Positions 18,742 through 26,170 of a stretch of DNA of 64,000 nucleotides are shown here, piece by piece. Location: NCBI GenBank assembly GCA_014239265.1, contig JAAZZH010000005.1:1-64000 (forward strand), given 5' to 3'. Source of the stretch: Actinomycetota bacterium (GTDB taxonomy: Bacteria > Actinomycetota > Acidimicrobiia > Actinomarinales > Actinomarinaceae). Every line of letters begins with the position of its first letter. Position 1 is the stretch's first letter. A program made the translations under genes and the position numbers. Under the pieces are notes generated by a model that saw nothing but the letters and a program-made list of their open reading frames with translations, was not told the origin of the DNA and did no database searches.

Positions 18742-18747
18742 TAAGAT
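18742..18747 (+). promoter_or_regulatory. -10 box of plsC (leaderless)
   Basis: TAAGAT is followed by six bases and the plsC ATG, with no Shine-Dalgarno. It fits the leaderless pattern seen at several other genes in the window. Confidence 0.42.
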
Positions 18748-18753
18748 AGTTTT

Positions 18754-19479
18754 ATGAGTCTTGAAATAACTCCCAAAGACATACTCCGGACATTTATGTT
18801 ATTTCCTTTATATATAACCTTTTTTGTAATTCTTTTATTAGTAATTATTTTCGCTTCCTTTTTACCTAACGGTAAAATCTTGGGTACAAAACTATATAAC
18901 ATTTTTGGTTTATCGGGATTGATAGCCGCAGGGATTGATTTAAAAGTCACTGGTGCTGAAAAAATAGATTTATCTCAGAGTTATGTTGTTATTTCTAATC
19001 ACCCTTCTACTCTTGATATATTTACTCACATTACCGCCTTACCAGTTTCGATTAGATTTCTTACTAAGACTGAGTTGTTTAGAATACCAATATTAAGTCG
19101 TGTTCTTAAAATTCTTGGTCTACCAAGAATAGATAGAAAAAATGCTCAAATGAATCTTCCAAAGATTAATGAGTCAATTCAAAGAGTTATTGACAATAAA
19201 AACTCCATAATGATCTTCCCAGAAGGCACAAGGAGTAACCAAAAAGACTTGCTTCCTTTTAAAAAAGGGGCAGCACATGTTGCTAAACAGTTTAATTTAC
19301 CAATTATTCCTGTTGTCACACACAATTCACACAACTTAATGATTAAAGGATCAGTTTGGTTTAAATCTGGAAAAATTCATGTTCAAATATTGGATCCAAT
19401 TACAAATATAGGAGATTACGATATTGATGAGCTAACTGATTTAATTTATTTGAAAGTAAGTGAGAACTTAACTTCCTAA
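18754..19479 (+). CDS. plsC: 1-acyl-sn-glycerol-3-phosphate acyltransferase
   Basis: The 241-residue membrane-associated acyltransferase makes phosphatidic acid. One N-terminal hydrophobic helix (LYITFFVILLLVIIF) is followed by the HX4D motif (NHPSTLD), a GLPRIDR segment and FPEGTRS, which binds the glycerol phosphate. Length fits bacterial PlsC. It overlaps the end of the convergent FMN reductase by 12 bp. Confidence 0.93.
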   Translation: MSLEITPKDILRTFMLFPLYITFFVILLLVIIFASFLPNGKILGTKLYNIFGLSGLIAAGIDLKVTGAEKIDLSQSYVVISNHPSTLDIFTHITALPVSIRFLTKTELFRIPILSRVLKILGLPRIDRKNAQMNLPKINESIQRVIDNKNSIMIFPEGTRSNQKDLLPFKKGAAHVAKQFNLPIIPVVTHNSHNLMIKGSVWFKSGKIHVQILDPITNIGDYDIDELTDLIYLKVSENLTS

Positions 19480-20007
19480 ATACTCATCTAAGAAAGTATT
19501 AAATTCTGGATGCTGTGTGCTTTCTTCAAGCTTTTTATCTAGGTTATTTTCTGAGGAAAATAAATAAAAGTCTTTAAAGACGTTTAAACCATAATTCTCA
19601 AGTTGGCTCGAAAGTGAACTATAGGCATCATAAGAATTTCCCCCTTTACCAAGTACCGCAGATACAATTGCAACTTTTTTATTTTGGAAAAGTTCATTGT
19701 ATTTATAATCATTAAATGCAAGAGATAGCCAATCTAATGTATTTTTAAGATGAGACACATAGCCACCATTAAAAACTGGACTAAAAATTATTATTTGATC
19801 ACATTCAATTAAGGCATCTCTTATCTCAATAATTTTATCTGGTTGGACTATTCCCCCCTCTAATATGAAAGGTATTTCGCTGTAAAGATTATCAAATAGA
19901 TATGTTTTAATTTCTTTTTTTTCTAAATATCCTAATGCATACTGGGCTGCCTTTTTATTACCAGAATTTTCTGAAGTACCAGCTGAAAGTAATAGAATTT
20001 TTGACAT
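19468..20007 (-). CDS. NADPH-dependent FMN reductase-family protein
   Basis: This 179-residue flavodoxin-like protein has the phosphate-binding loop at LLLSAGTSENSGNKK, followed by the ALIECDQIIIFSPVFNGGYVSHLKNTLDW segment that identifies the family (usually PxYNgs-(I/V)P-LKNaiDw). It probably reduces FMN or quinones with NAD(P)H. CATAAT lies 6 nt before the ATG, consistent with a leaderless mRNA. It is divergent from csaA over 28 bp. Confidence 0.82.
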   Translation of the reverse strand: MSKILLLSAGTSENSGNKKAAQYALGYLEKKEIKTYLFDNLYSEIPFILEGGIVQPDKIIEIRDALIECDQIIIFSPVFNGGYVSHLKNTLDWLSLAFNDYKYNELFQNKKVAIVSAVLGKGGNSYDAYSSLSSQLENYGLNVFKDFYLFSSENNLDKKLEESTQHPEFNTFLDEYLGS

Positions 20008-20035
20008 CCCTTAATTATGTAATTAACTTTAAATT

Positions 20036-20371
20036 ATGGGACAGGATAACCTAAAAAATTTTACTTCACTAGATATTCGAGTTGGCGAGATTCTTGATGT
20101 TCTAGACTTTCCTGAAGCAAAAAATCCTTCCTATATTATCAAAATAAGTTTTGGAAAAGAAATTGGAATTAAAAAAACTAGTGCTCAGGTGACAAATTAC
20201 ACTAAAGAGTCACTCCTTGGTAGAAAATGTATCGCAATAATTAATCTTGGTGACAGACAAATTGGTCCAATAATGAGTCAATGCTTGGTGTTGGGTTCAA
20301 TTTCTAAAGATCGTACGGTTGAACTATTGTCACCAGAAAAAAATGCATCTGTTGGGGACAAAATAGCTTAA
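20036..20371 (+). CDS. csaA: CsaA-like tRNA-binding domain protein
   Basis: The 111-residue single OB-fold protein of the CsaA/EMAP-II type shows F-x-x-LDIRVGEI at the N-terminus and NLGDRQIGPIMSQCLVLG near the C-terminus, both diagnostic. CsaA binds tRNA and has been described as a chaperone-like protein. It is complete and has no Shine-Dalgarno; TAACTT lies 6 nt before the ATG. Its stop touches the end of the convergent thioredoxin-like gene. Confidence 0.88.
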   Translation: MGQDNLKNFTSLDIRVGEILDVLDFPEAKNPSYIIKISFGKEIGIKKTSAQVTNYTKESLLGRKCIAIINLGDRQIGPIMSQCLVLGSISKDRTVELLSPEKNASVGDKIA

Positions 20372-20845
20372 TTAAGTTGTAAGGGATGTGAATTTTTCTG
20401 GTTTGAAATTACCGACTCTTTTATAAATTTTTTCAGCATTGTTATCAACAAGAACATAAGTTGGTGTAAATTCTAAACCATACTTCTCAACTATTTCGTT
20501 ATAGTCTTTTTTTGAAGCATTAACAGAGACTATTGGGATTTCTGGTTTGTTTTTTTTGAATTCATTAACTATGAATTTCGAAGCAGTACATCCAAGTCAA
20601 TAATCAGAATAATACTCAATAATTGTAAATGGACTTGCTGCAAAGTCATGATCATCTATAACTGTCCCTCTATTTGAAGTAAATAAATAGAGACCAAAAA
20701 ATGAACCCAGTACTACAAAGCTTAAAAAATATAAGATAGCAATAGGCTTATAAGCAATGAAAATAACTGCTAGGCCGACAACCCATCCAAATGGTAAATA
20801 AATTAAGCTATATCTGTTTATTATCCTAATAATTGAATTTTTCAT
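20372..20845 (-). CDS. Membrane-anchored thioredoxin-like protein with in-frame UGA (candidate selenoprotein, UxxC)
   Basis: The ORF track stops at the TGA at 20599-20597, but the same frame continues open for another 74 codons to TAA at 20374-20372. Read through, the protein has 157 residues with two membrane helices (about 15-32 and 34-55) and a thioredoxin fold. IIEYYSDY leads into U83-L-G-C86, where the UGA replaces the first Cys of CxxC, and the cis-Pro motif is FTPTYVLVD (Pro128). The domain is intact only with read-through. TGA is a normal stop elsewhere and Trp is TGG, so a Trp reading is unlikely. I choose the ATG at 20845 (MKNSIIRI); the track start adds 29 non-homologous residues. 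It is divergent from the Fur-family gene. The alternative is a Cys-to-stop mutation or a base-calling error. Confidence 0.72.
20559..20577 (-). promoter_or_regulatory. Possible bacterial SECIS hairpin downstream of the UGA
   Basis: A perfect 7-bp stem (AATTCAT/ATGAATT) encloses the 5-nt loop AGTTA. The loop lies 27-31 nt after the UGA and has G as its second base. This agrees with the described bacterial SECIS rule (apical loop roughly 16-37 nt downstream, G among the first two loop bases). The stem is A-T rich and therefore weak. Confidence 0.5.
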
Positions 20846-20870
20846 AAATTTTATTTTGTTGTTTAAGTAA

Positions 20871-20878
20871 ATTATACT
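20871..20878. promoter_or_regulatory. Overlapping divergent -10 boxes (thioredoxin-like gene / fur-family gene)
   Basis: ATTATACT contains TATACT on the plus strand, 6 nt before the regulator's ATG. It also contains TATAAT on the minus strand, 25 nt before the thioredoxin-like ATG. The two promoters share bases, so they may be coupled or competing. Confidence 0.45.
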
Positions 20879-20884
20879 TTGAAC

Positions 20885-21295
20885 ATGGAATTGATAAGTC
20901 ATATTAAGAAAAAGGGTCATAGAGTAACGCAATCAAGAGAACTTATCTGTAAAATTCTTGAAGATTCTGGACATGCACACTTCACTGTTGACGAAATATA
21001 TAAGAAGGTAACTAAAAAAAATACAAATATAGACCTTGCTACTGTTTACAGAACTTTAGAACTTTTGGGAGAAATAGGCTTAATAGCACACCTTCATCAA
21101 GCGCATGGTTCAGGAATTTATTTTTTAAAAAATGATGAAAATACTATGCACATAATATGTGTAAATTGTAATAAAATTTTAGATGTTAGCTCTAAGACCT
21201 ACAATAAAATTAATAGCCTGTTGACCAAAGAGACACAGTTTACAAAAATTCATAATAATTTTATTTATTCTGGAACTTGTGGAAACTGTAAATAA
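20885..21295 (+). CDS. Fur-family metalloregulator (Fur/Zur type)
   Basis: About 136 residues. The winged-helix DNA-binding domain includes GHRVTQSRELICKIL and DLATVYRTLELLGEIGLI. The dimerisation domain has HIICVNCNKI and a terminal CGNC, the two CxxC pairs that bind structural zinc in many Fur and Zur proteins. The track start (TTG) adds two residues. The ATG at 20885, 6 nt after TATACT, is preferred. Immediately downstream is an ECF transporter with a palindrome in its promoter, which suggests metal-dependent control of uptake. The metal (Zn, Fe, Ni, Co) is not determined. Confidence 0.9.
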   Translation: MELISHIKKKGHRVTQSRELICKILEDSGHAHFTVDEIYKKVTKKNTNIDLATVYRTLELLGEIGLIAHLHQAHGSGIYFLKNDENTMHIICVNCNKILDVSSKTYNKINSLLTKETQFTKIHNNFIYSGTCGNCK

Positions 21296-21305
21296 TTATT
21301 CTATT

Positions 21306-21320
21306 TGCAAACTGTTTGCA
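21306..21320. promoter_or_regulatory. 7-1-7 inverted repeat, putative Fur-family operator
   Basis: TGCAAAC-T-GTTTGCA is a perfect palindrome with the 7-1-7 geometry of Fur/Zur/PerR boxes. It ends one base before the predicted -10 of the ecfT gene. A further half site, TGCAAAC, occurs at 21335-21341 across the start codon. Confidence 0.6.
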
Positions 21321-21321
21321 T

Positions 21322-21327
21322 TAATAT
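21322..21327 (+). promoter_or_regulatory. -10 box of ecfT (leaderless)
   Basis: TAATAT is followed by six bases and the ATG. Its position right next to the palindrome means that a bound regulator would block RNA polymerase. Confidence 0.45.
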
Positions 21328-21333
21328 GAACCT

Positions 21334-22095
21334 ATGCAAACAACACATTCTCACCATTTATCTCTTCATGGTAAGTCACAACTTCATGGCATAAGCCCTC
21401 AACTTAAAATTCTTTCTGTGTTGTTGATTGTCATTTCAATTGCTTTTTCAAAAATTATTAATCCCATTCAAATTCTATCCCATGCTCTCATAGTTTTTCT
21501 TATTATCAGATATTCAAAAATTCCGATCAAGACTTATCTCAAGAGACTAACTATTGATATTCCCTTCATCTTATTTGCCCTATTTTTGCCCTTTTTAAGC
21601 AGTGGTAATAATGATGTAGTAACAACAATCTTTACCCTCGATATCTATAAAACTGGCCTATTGGAGATGTTTGCAATACTCTTTAAGGCCACAGCTGGTC
21701 TTTCAATGGGAATTGTCCTTACTGCCACAACTACTAATATTGAAATAATTTATGGACTTCAGAAGCTTAAATTGCCCTCAATAATAATTGCAATAATGTC
21801 CTTTTCTATCAGGTACATTGATGTTTTTATAGATGAATTTAAAAGAGTGAAAGTTTCAATGCAATCTCGAGGCTATATAGAGAAGGGTATTAAGACTTTA
21901 CTCCCCATAGCCTATGCTTCAGGAGCTATGCTAATTAGAGGCTACGAACGTGGTGAAAGAGTTTATCTTTCAATGATTTCAAGAGGTTTTACTGGTGTGA
22001 TTGAATTACAAGATAGAGAATATACTAAATCAAATTATCTAATCTTTCTTACAACAATATCAGTCTTCGTTTTGGTCTTGGATATTAGCTTATGA
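21334..22095 (+). CDS. ecfT: ECF transporter transmembrane (T) component, CbiQ/EcfT family
   Basis: The 253-residue membrane protein has an initial His-rich segment (THSHHLSLHG) and about five hydrophobic helices. It carries the two coupling-helix motifs that contact the ATPase: SMQSRGYIEKG and SMISRGFTG, variants of the A-R-G signature. It energises uptake of a vitamin or metal captured by a separate S component. The ATPase gene overlaps its end by 4 nt. Placement behind a Fur-type regulator favours a metal or metal-cofactor substrate, but this is an inference. Confidence 0.87.
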   Translation: MQTTHSHHLSLHGKSQLHGISPQLKILSVLLIVISIAFSKIINPIQILSHALIVFLIIRYSKIPIKTYLKRLTIDIPFILFALFLPFLSSGNNDVVTTIFTLDIYKTGLLEMFAILFKATAGLSMGIVLTATTTNIEIIYGLQKLKLPSIIIAIMSFSIRYIDVFIDEFKRVKVSMQSRGYIEKGIKTLLPIAYASGAMLIRGYERGERVYLSMISRGFTGVIELQDREYTKSNYLIFLTTISVFVLVLDISL

Positions 22096-22838
22096 GTAAG
22101 TATTTAGAAATCACTAATTTAACCTACGAATATCCAGATGGCTATAAAGCTCTTAACGAAATTAGCTTTAACCTTGAAGAGGGTGATTCTCTCGGAATAC
22201 TTGGACCAAATGGTGCAGGAAAAACTACATTAATACTCCATTTAAATGGCATCCTTGGTGAAATGGACGGTTCTATTAAATTAAATAATTTAGAGTTTGT
22301 TGAAGATAATTTAGCTGAAATTAGAAAAACAGTTGGCGTTGTTTTTCAAGATCCAGACGATCAGTTGTTCATGCCTACTGTCTTAGAAGATGTTATGTTT
22401 GGGCCAAAGAATTTTGGGTTTTCAGAAGAGGCCAGTAGAGAAAATGCCGAAGAAGCATTGAAAATGGTTGGAATGAATGATTATCAGGAGAAAGCTCCAC
22501 ATCACCTAAGCTTTGGGCAAAAAAGAAAAGTCGCTATTGCTAGTGTCCTTGCATCTAAGCCACAGCTTTTGGTGCTTGATGAACCCAGCTCTAATCTTGA
22601 CCCCTCTTCGCGAAGAGAATTAATTGATATATTACTGTCATTAGAAATCTCTATAGTTCTTGTTACTCACGATTTGCCGATGGCCTTAGAAATTTGTCCA
22701 AAAAGTATTGTTGTTAATAGTGGATTAATAACAGAAAATGGAAAAACAAAAGATTTGCTTACTAACAATAAGGTAATGAAGGAAAATCGATTAGAGCTCC
22801 CCTACGGTTTTGCATTACATCATTTAGATGAAGAGTAA
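22092..22838 (+). CDS. ecfA: ECF transporter ATPase, CbiO/EcfA family
   Basis: The 248-residue ABC ATPase has Walker A (GPNGAGKTTL), Q-loop (VFQDPDDQLF, characteristic of the ECF/CbiO group), signature (LSFGQKRKVAIA) and Walker B (LLVLDEPSSNLD). Only one ATPase gene is present, as in CbiO-type modules where it works as a homodimer. The 3' end overlaps the convergent hydrolase by 19 bp. No S-component or CbiM/N gene is adjacent. Confidence 0.92.
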   Translation: MSKYLEITNLTYEYPDGYKALNEISFNLEEGDSLGILGPNGAGKTTLILHLNGILGEMDGSIKLNNLEFVEDNLAEIRKTVGVVFQDPDDQLFMPTVLEDVMFGPKNFGFSEEASRENAEEALKMVGMNDYQEKAPHHLSFGQKRKVAIASVLASKPQLLVLDEPSSNLDPSSRRELIDILLSLEISIVLVTHDLPMALEICPKSIVVNSGLITENGKTKDLLTNNKVMKENRLELPYGFALHHLDEE

Positions 22839-23818
22839 GATTCTGTATTAATAAATTTTGTTATCTTTTCCCTTGCATCTTCTGCTTCCTTAATAGGGAA
22901 GAACTGCCAAGCATGCCACAAATCATCCCAAACTTGTAGCTCATGATTGCTGTTAATCAATTCTAGTTTTTTCGAGAATTCAACTGCATCATTATAAAGC
23001 AACTCATTAGAGCAGACTTGAATTAGAACATCTGGAAATGATTTTATATCTGCAAAAACAGGTGAGAGAATTGGATTTGACGGATCATGATCTCCTGAAT
23101 AATACTCCCCCATCATATGCATCCCATCTAATAAAATTAAAATATCTTTATTTTTGAGAAAATTTCTATCTTTATTTTTATCAGATAAATCTAGCCATGG
23201 CGACATAAGTACTAGTTTTTTAGGTCTTAGAGAGAATTTGTCATCGACACATAATCCAGTTGCTAATCCACCACCAGCAGATTCACCTATCCATATTGAA
23301 TTCTTACCTTCTTCAATATTATCTAGAAAAGTAACTATTTCTTTTGCATCATCGTGAGCATTTGGAAATACTGCTTCAGGGGAAAGTCTATATTCAAATA
23401 TATAAGTAACCATATTTATTGATGCTGTAATTTGAGATAACAGATTCTTGTGAGAGATTACACTTCCAGAATAATAACCTCCTCCATGAAAATATATTGC
23501 ATATGCATCTTTTTTAGGATTCTTTGGACTTAGCTTGTGGGTATTGAATTTAGCATTTTCCATCTTTGTAATCTCGATATCTGGATGAAATTCATTTAAT
23601 TTAATACCCGAATAATTTATACCGTCACGAGAAACTTTTGCGAATTCAACTCTTTCTTGGTAGGTTACCTGATTAACTGGTTTGCTCATACGGATCTTAT
23701 CTCTATATTTTCTGAGAGGCAAAATTATATAAAATAAGCGTGTTCTCATAGAAATTGGGAACTTAGGTATGTAATCCAAAGTAAAAACTTCAAGAATCTT
23801 GATAATAAGTTTTAACAT
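22820..23818 (-). CDS. Alpha/beta hydrolase, HSL (bacterial hormone-sensitive lipase) family
   Basis: The 332-residue esterase or lipase-like enzyme has the oxyanion-hole motif HGGG (YFHGGGYYSG), the nucleophile elbow GESAGG, a PWLDLSD stretch, and a late Asp/His pair (DDLWHAWQFF). About 40 residues before the domain contain a hydrophobic start. The substrate is unknown; acyl esters of small alcohols are usual for the family. It appears leaderless, with TATAAT 6 nt before the ATG. Confidence 0.85.
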   Translation of the reverse strand: MLKLIIKILEVFTLDYIPKFPISMRTRLFYIILPLRKYRDKIRMSKPVNQVTYQERVEFAKVSRDGINYSGIKLNEFHPDIEITKMENAKFNTHKLSPKNPKKDAYAIYFHGGGYYSGSVISHKNLLSQITASINMVTYIFEYRLSPEAVFPNAHDDAKEIVTFLDNIEEGKNSIWIGESAGGGLATGLCVDDKFSLRPKKLVLMSPWLDLSDKNKDRNFLKNKDILILLDGMHMMGEYYSGDHDPSNPILSPVFADIKSFPDVLIQVCSNELLYNDAVEFSKKLELINSNHELQVWDDLWHAWQFFPIKEAEDAREKITKFINTESYSSSK

Positions 23819-23824
23819 ACTTTA

Positions 23825-23830
23825 ATTATA
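23825..23830 (-). promoter_or_regulatory. -10 box of the HSL-type hydrolase gene (leaderless)
   Basis: A perfect TATAAT on the minus strand is followed by TAAAGT and the ATG at 23818. No Shine-Dalgarno is present. Confidence 0.55.
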
Positions 23831-23857
23831 CATTTTATGGAAGATTCCAGAAATCCC

Positions 23858-23863
23858 TATAAT
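23858..23863 (+). promoter_or_regulatory. -10 box of the S51-like gene (leaderless)
   Basis: A perfect TATAAT is followed by seven bases and the ATG at 23871, again without a Shine-Dalgarno. Confidence 0.55.
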
Positions 23864-23870
23864 AGTTTAA

Positions 23871-24947
23871 ATGGAAATAGTTAAAGGTAGCATTGCAATC
23901 ATGGGTTCAGGAGAAACTAGTCCTGCGCTTGTTTCTGTTCATAGAAAGTTTGTTGAAATGTTGGATAACCAGGTAAAGGCATTTTTAATAGATACTCCCT
24001 TTGGATTTCAAGAAAATGCAGATGTACTCGTTGATAAATTACAACTCTTTTTTAAAAAAAGTGTCCAGATAGAAATTAAATTAGCAAGTTTAAGAAATAC
24101 TAACAATATTGACTCAGTTGAATATTTTGAAATGCTTGAACAGCTCAAAAGCTCAAATTTCATATTTTCTGGTCCTGGTAGCCCTAGCTATGCTTCTAAA
24201 ACCTGGTTACATTCAGAGATTCCAAATGTACTTACTAATCATCTAAAGGATGGTAAGCACGCCGTATTTTCAAGCGCAGCTGCTTCTACTATGGGAGAGA
24301 AAACAATCCCAGTTTATGAAATATATAAAGTTGGCATGAATCCTTTTTGGGAAGAAGGTCTAAATATACTTGAGCTTTATGGATTAAGTTGTACAGTTGT
24401 ACCTCATTTTAATAATAAGGAGGGTGGTAATCACGATACAAGCTGTAGTTATATAGGTAAAAATAGATTAAATAGCCTGATTGATAAAGAGTATACAAAT
24501 ATTTTAGGAATTGATGAACATACTGCACTTGTTATTAATGGTGAAAAAGAAATATTCCGTATCGAGGGAATCGGATCAGTTACAGTTAAGACAAGAAATG
24601 GACAAACAATTTTTGAAGCAGGTAACGAATATTCACTTTCAGAATTACAAAGCATTCTTCAAGAAACAAATAAAAAAGTTCTGGAACCTAAAAAAACCTC
24701 TTCAGACAATATTGACGTAAATTCTCTCAAAAAAGAAATAGCAAAACTCAACTTGGAGATAAAAAATAATAATGACTTTACAACTCTATTTGATAAAACA
24801 ATATTAGAAATCATTAATTTAAGAAATAAATTTAGGACTGAAAAGAAATATAGTGAATCTGATGAAATTCGCGATTTACTCGATAACCTTGATATAACAA
24901 TTGAAGACAATAAAACAGATTCAAGCTGGAAATTTAAAGGTCAATAG
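23871..24947 (+). CDS. Peptidase S51-like (type 1 glutamine amidotransferase fold) protein fused to a CysRS-like C-terminal domain
   Basis: The 358-residue protein has two parts. Residues about 1-240 resemble the S51/cyanophycinase-like fold: MGSGETSPALVSVH at the start, a GPGSPSYASKTW strand-loop, FSSAAASTMG where the nucleophile Ser normally sits (usual motif GxSAGA), and a candidate His in VVPHFNN. Residues about 310-358 (LRNKFRTEKKYSESDEIRDLL, then ITIEDNKTDSSWKF) closely resemble the C-terminal helical domain of cysteinyl-tRNA synthetase. The linker (about 265-310) is Lys/Asn-rich and helical. I do not know a function for the combination; tRNA or nucleotide binding by the tail is a guess. 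Confidence 0.62.
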   Translation: MEIVKGSIAIMGSGETSPALVSVHRKFVEMLDNQVKAFLIDTPFGFQENADVLVDKLQLFFKKSVQIEIKLASLRNTNNIDSVEYFEMLEQLKSSNFIFSGPGSPSYASKTWLHSEIPNVLTNHLKDGKHAVFSSAAASTMGEKTIPVYEIYKVGMNPFWEEGLNILELYGLSCTVVPHFNNKEGGNHDTSCSYIGKNRLNSLIDKEYTNILGIDEHTALVINGEKEIFRIEGIGSVTVKTRNGQTIFEAGNEYSLSELQSILQETNKKVLEPKKTSSDNIDVNSLKKEIAKLNLEIKNNNDFTTLFDKTILEIINLRNKFRTEKKYSESDEIRDLLDNLDITIEDNKTDSSWKFKGQ

Positions 24948-25752
24948 TTCCGTATCTACCTATTATTTTAAACTTTTTTGTTACCAAATCTAATTTATCT
25001 TTCAATTGAGTATCAATATAACCATCAGAGTTTTGATAATCAATATAAAATTTATACTCCCAGGGACTTCCAATGATTGGTCTAGATTCTAATTTTGTTA
25101 AATTAACATTAGTCTCCTCAAATATTTTCAGAGCAGACAGTAACGAGCCGGGCTTGTCATCTGCTATCAATATTGCGGATCTTTTATTTTTTGATATCTC
25201 AAGTTTAGTATCTTGATCTCCGACAAGAAAAAAACGAGTGTAGTTTTCTACATGGTTTGAAATGTTTTTTTTCAGAACTTTAAAACGACTATCACCTTCA
25301 AAATGCTCTCCTGCAATTCCAGCGATAGTTTCAGATTCTTCATCTAATAAACTTAAGACACTTCCAGCTGTGTCAAACACTGGTTGAAGTTGTACATTCA
25401 TCTCTTGTAAAAAGTTGCTACATTGTTGAAGAGCTTGTGGGTGTGAAATAACTCTTTCAATATTTTCAAGTTTTGAATCTTTTAATCCGATGAGCGCGTG
25501 TGTAATTTTTTTCTTAAACTCTCCGTATACAGTTAATTCACTCTGGATTAAATTTTCGTAAGAATCTACAACAGTCCCAACTAGTGAATTTTCAACAGGG
25601 AGTAAACCATAATCGTCTCCACCTGCCTGGGCAACAACCTCTCTGAATGTCTGACATTCAACATACTGCTTATTAGGAAAATAGCTCTTTAAAACAGACT
25701 CTGAATAAGAGCCTTTTGAACCTTGATAATATATTTTATTAATATTTTTCAT
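24934..25752 (-). CDS. pheA: Prephenate dehydratase
   Basis: This enzyme converts prephenate to phenylpyruvate, the Phe branch. YQGSKGSYSE opens the catalytic domain and NYTRFFLVGD contains the catalytic Thr-Arg-Phe motif. The C-terminal ACT domain (ESRPIIGSPWEYKFYID) binds Phe for feedback inhibition. The ATG at 25752 (MKNINKIYY) is preferred to the track start seven codons earlier, and overlaps aroQ by 14 nt. It is the last gene of the aro operon and overlaps the convergent S51-like gene. There is no chorismate mutase domain; that activity is supplied by aroH. Confidence 0.94.
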   Translation of the reverse strand: MKNINKIYYQGSKGSYSESVLKSYFPNKQYVECQTFREVVAQAGGDDYGLLPVENSLVGTVVDSYENLIQSELTVYGEFKKKITHALIGLKDSKLENIERVISHPQALQQCSNFLQEMNVQLQPVFDTAGSVLSLLDEESETIAGIAGEHFEGDSRFKVLKKNISNHVENYTRFFLVGDQDTKLEISKNKRSAILIADDKPGSLLSALKIFEETNVNLTKLESRPIIGSPWEYKFYIDYQNSDGYIDTQLKDKLDLVTKKFKIIGRYGTIDL

Positions 25753-26170
25753 ATAAATAATCGATTGCCTCAATGTAGCCGTCGATACCTTTTCCAGTGA
25801 TAGTCAAGTCACAAAAATCTGATATTAAGTTTACTTGTCTAAAATCCTCTCTGTTTTTTATATTACTAATGTGTACTTCAATTGACGGTATCTTAAGTAT
25901 TGCTAGGGCATCTCTAATTGCAATACTGGTATGTGTATAGGCTCCTGGGTTAATTATTAGGCCATCAATATCCTCTTGTATTGCTGTATGAAGCTTGGAT
26001 ACGATTTCCCCTTCAACATTTGATTGATAGGTTTCTAGGTGAAATTTATCAATCGAATAATCTTGTATGATCTCCTTTAGTTCTTGATAAGAAGTTTTTC
26101 CATACTTATCTAGCTCTCTAATTCCTAACATATTAATATTTGGACCATTAACCACAAGTATTTTATGCAT
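25739..26170 (-). CDS. aroQ: 3-Dehydroquinate dehydratase, type II
   Basis: The 143-residue dodecameric type II enzyme is the third step of the shikimate pathway. It shows VVNGPNINMLGIRE at the N-terminus, YQSNVEGE with the catalytic loop, INPGAYTHTS and EVHISN. All are diagnostic for AroQ. The gene overlaps aroB by 8 nt and pheA by 14 nt. Confidence 0.96.
   Translation of the reverse strand: MHKILVVNGPNINMLGIRELDKYGKTSYQELKEIIQDYSIDKFHLETYQSNVEGEIVSKLHTAIQEDIDGLIINPGAYTHTSIAIRDALAILKIPSIEVHISNIKNREDFRQVNLISDFCDLTITGKGIDGYIEAIDYLYEKY

Noticed and set aside
20597-20599. TGA in the thioredoxin-like gene read as Trp (altered genetic code)
   Set aside because: Trp is encoded by TGG throughout and TGA ends several intact genes (for example sdhB and infA), so a general reassignment is excluded.
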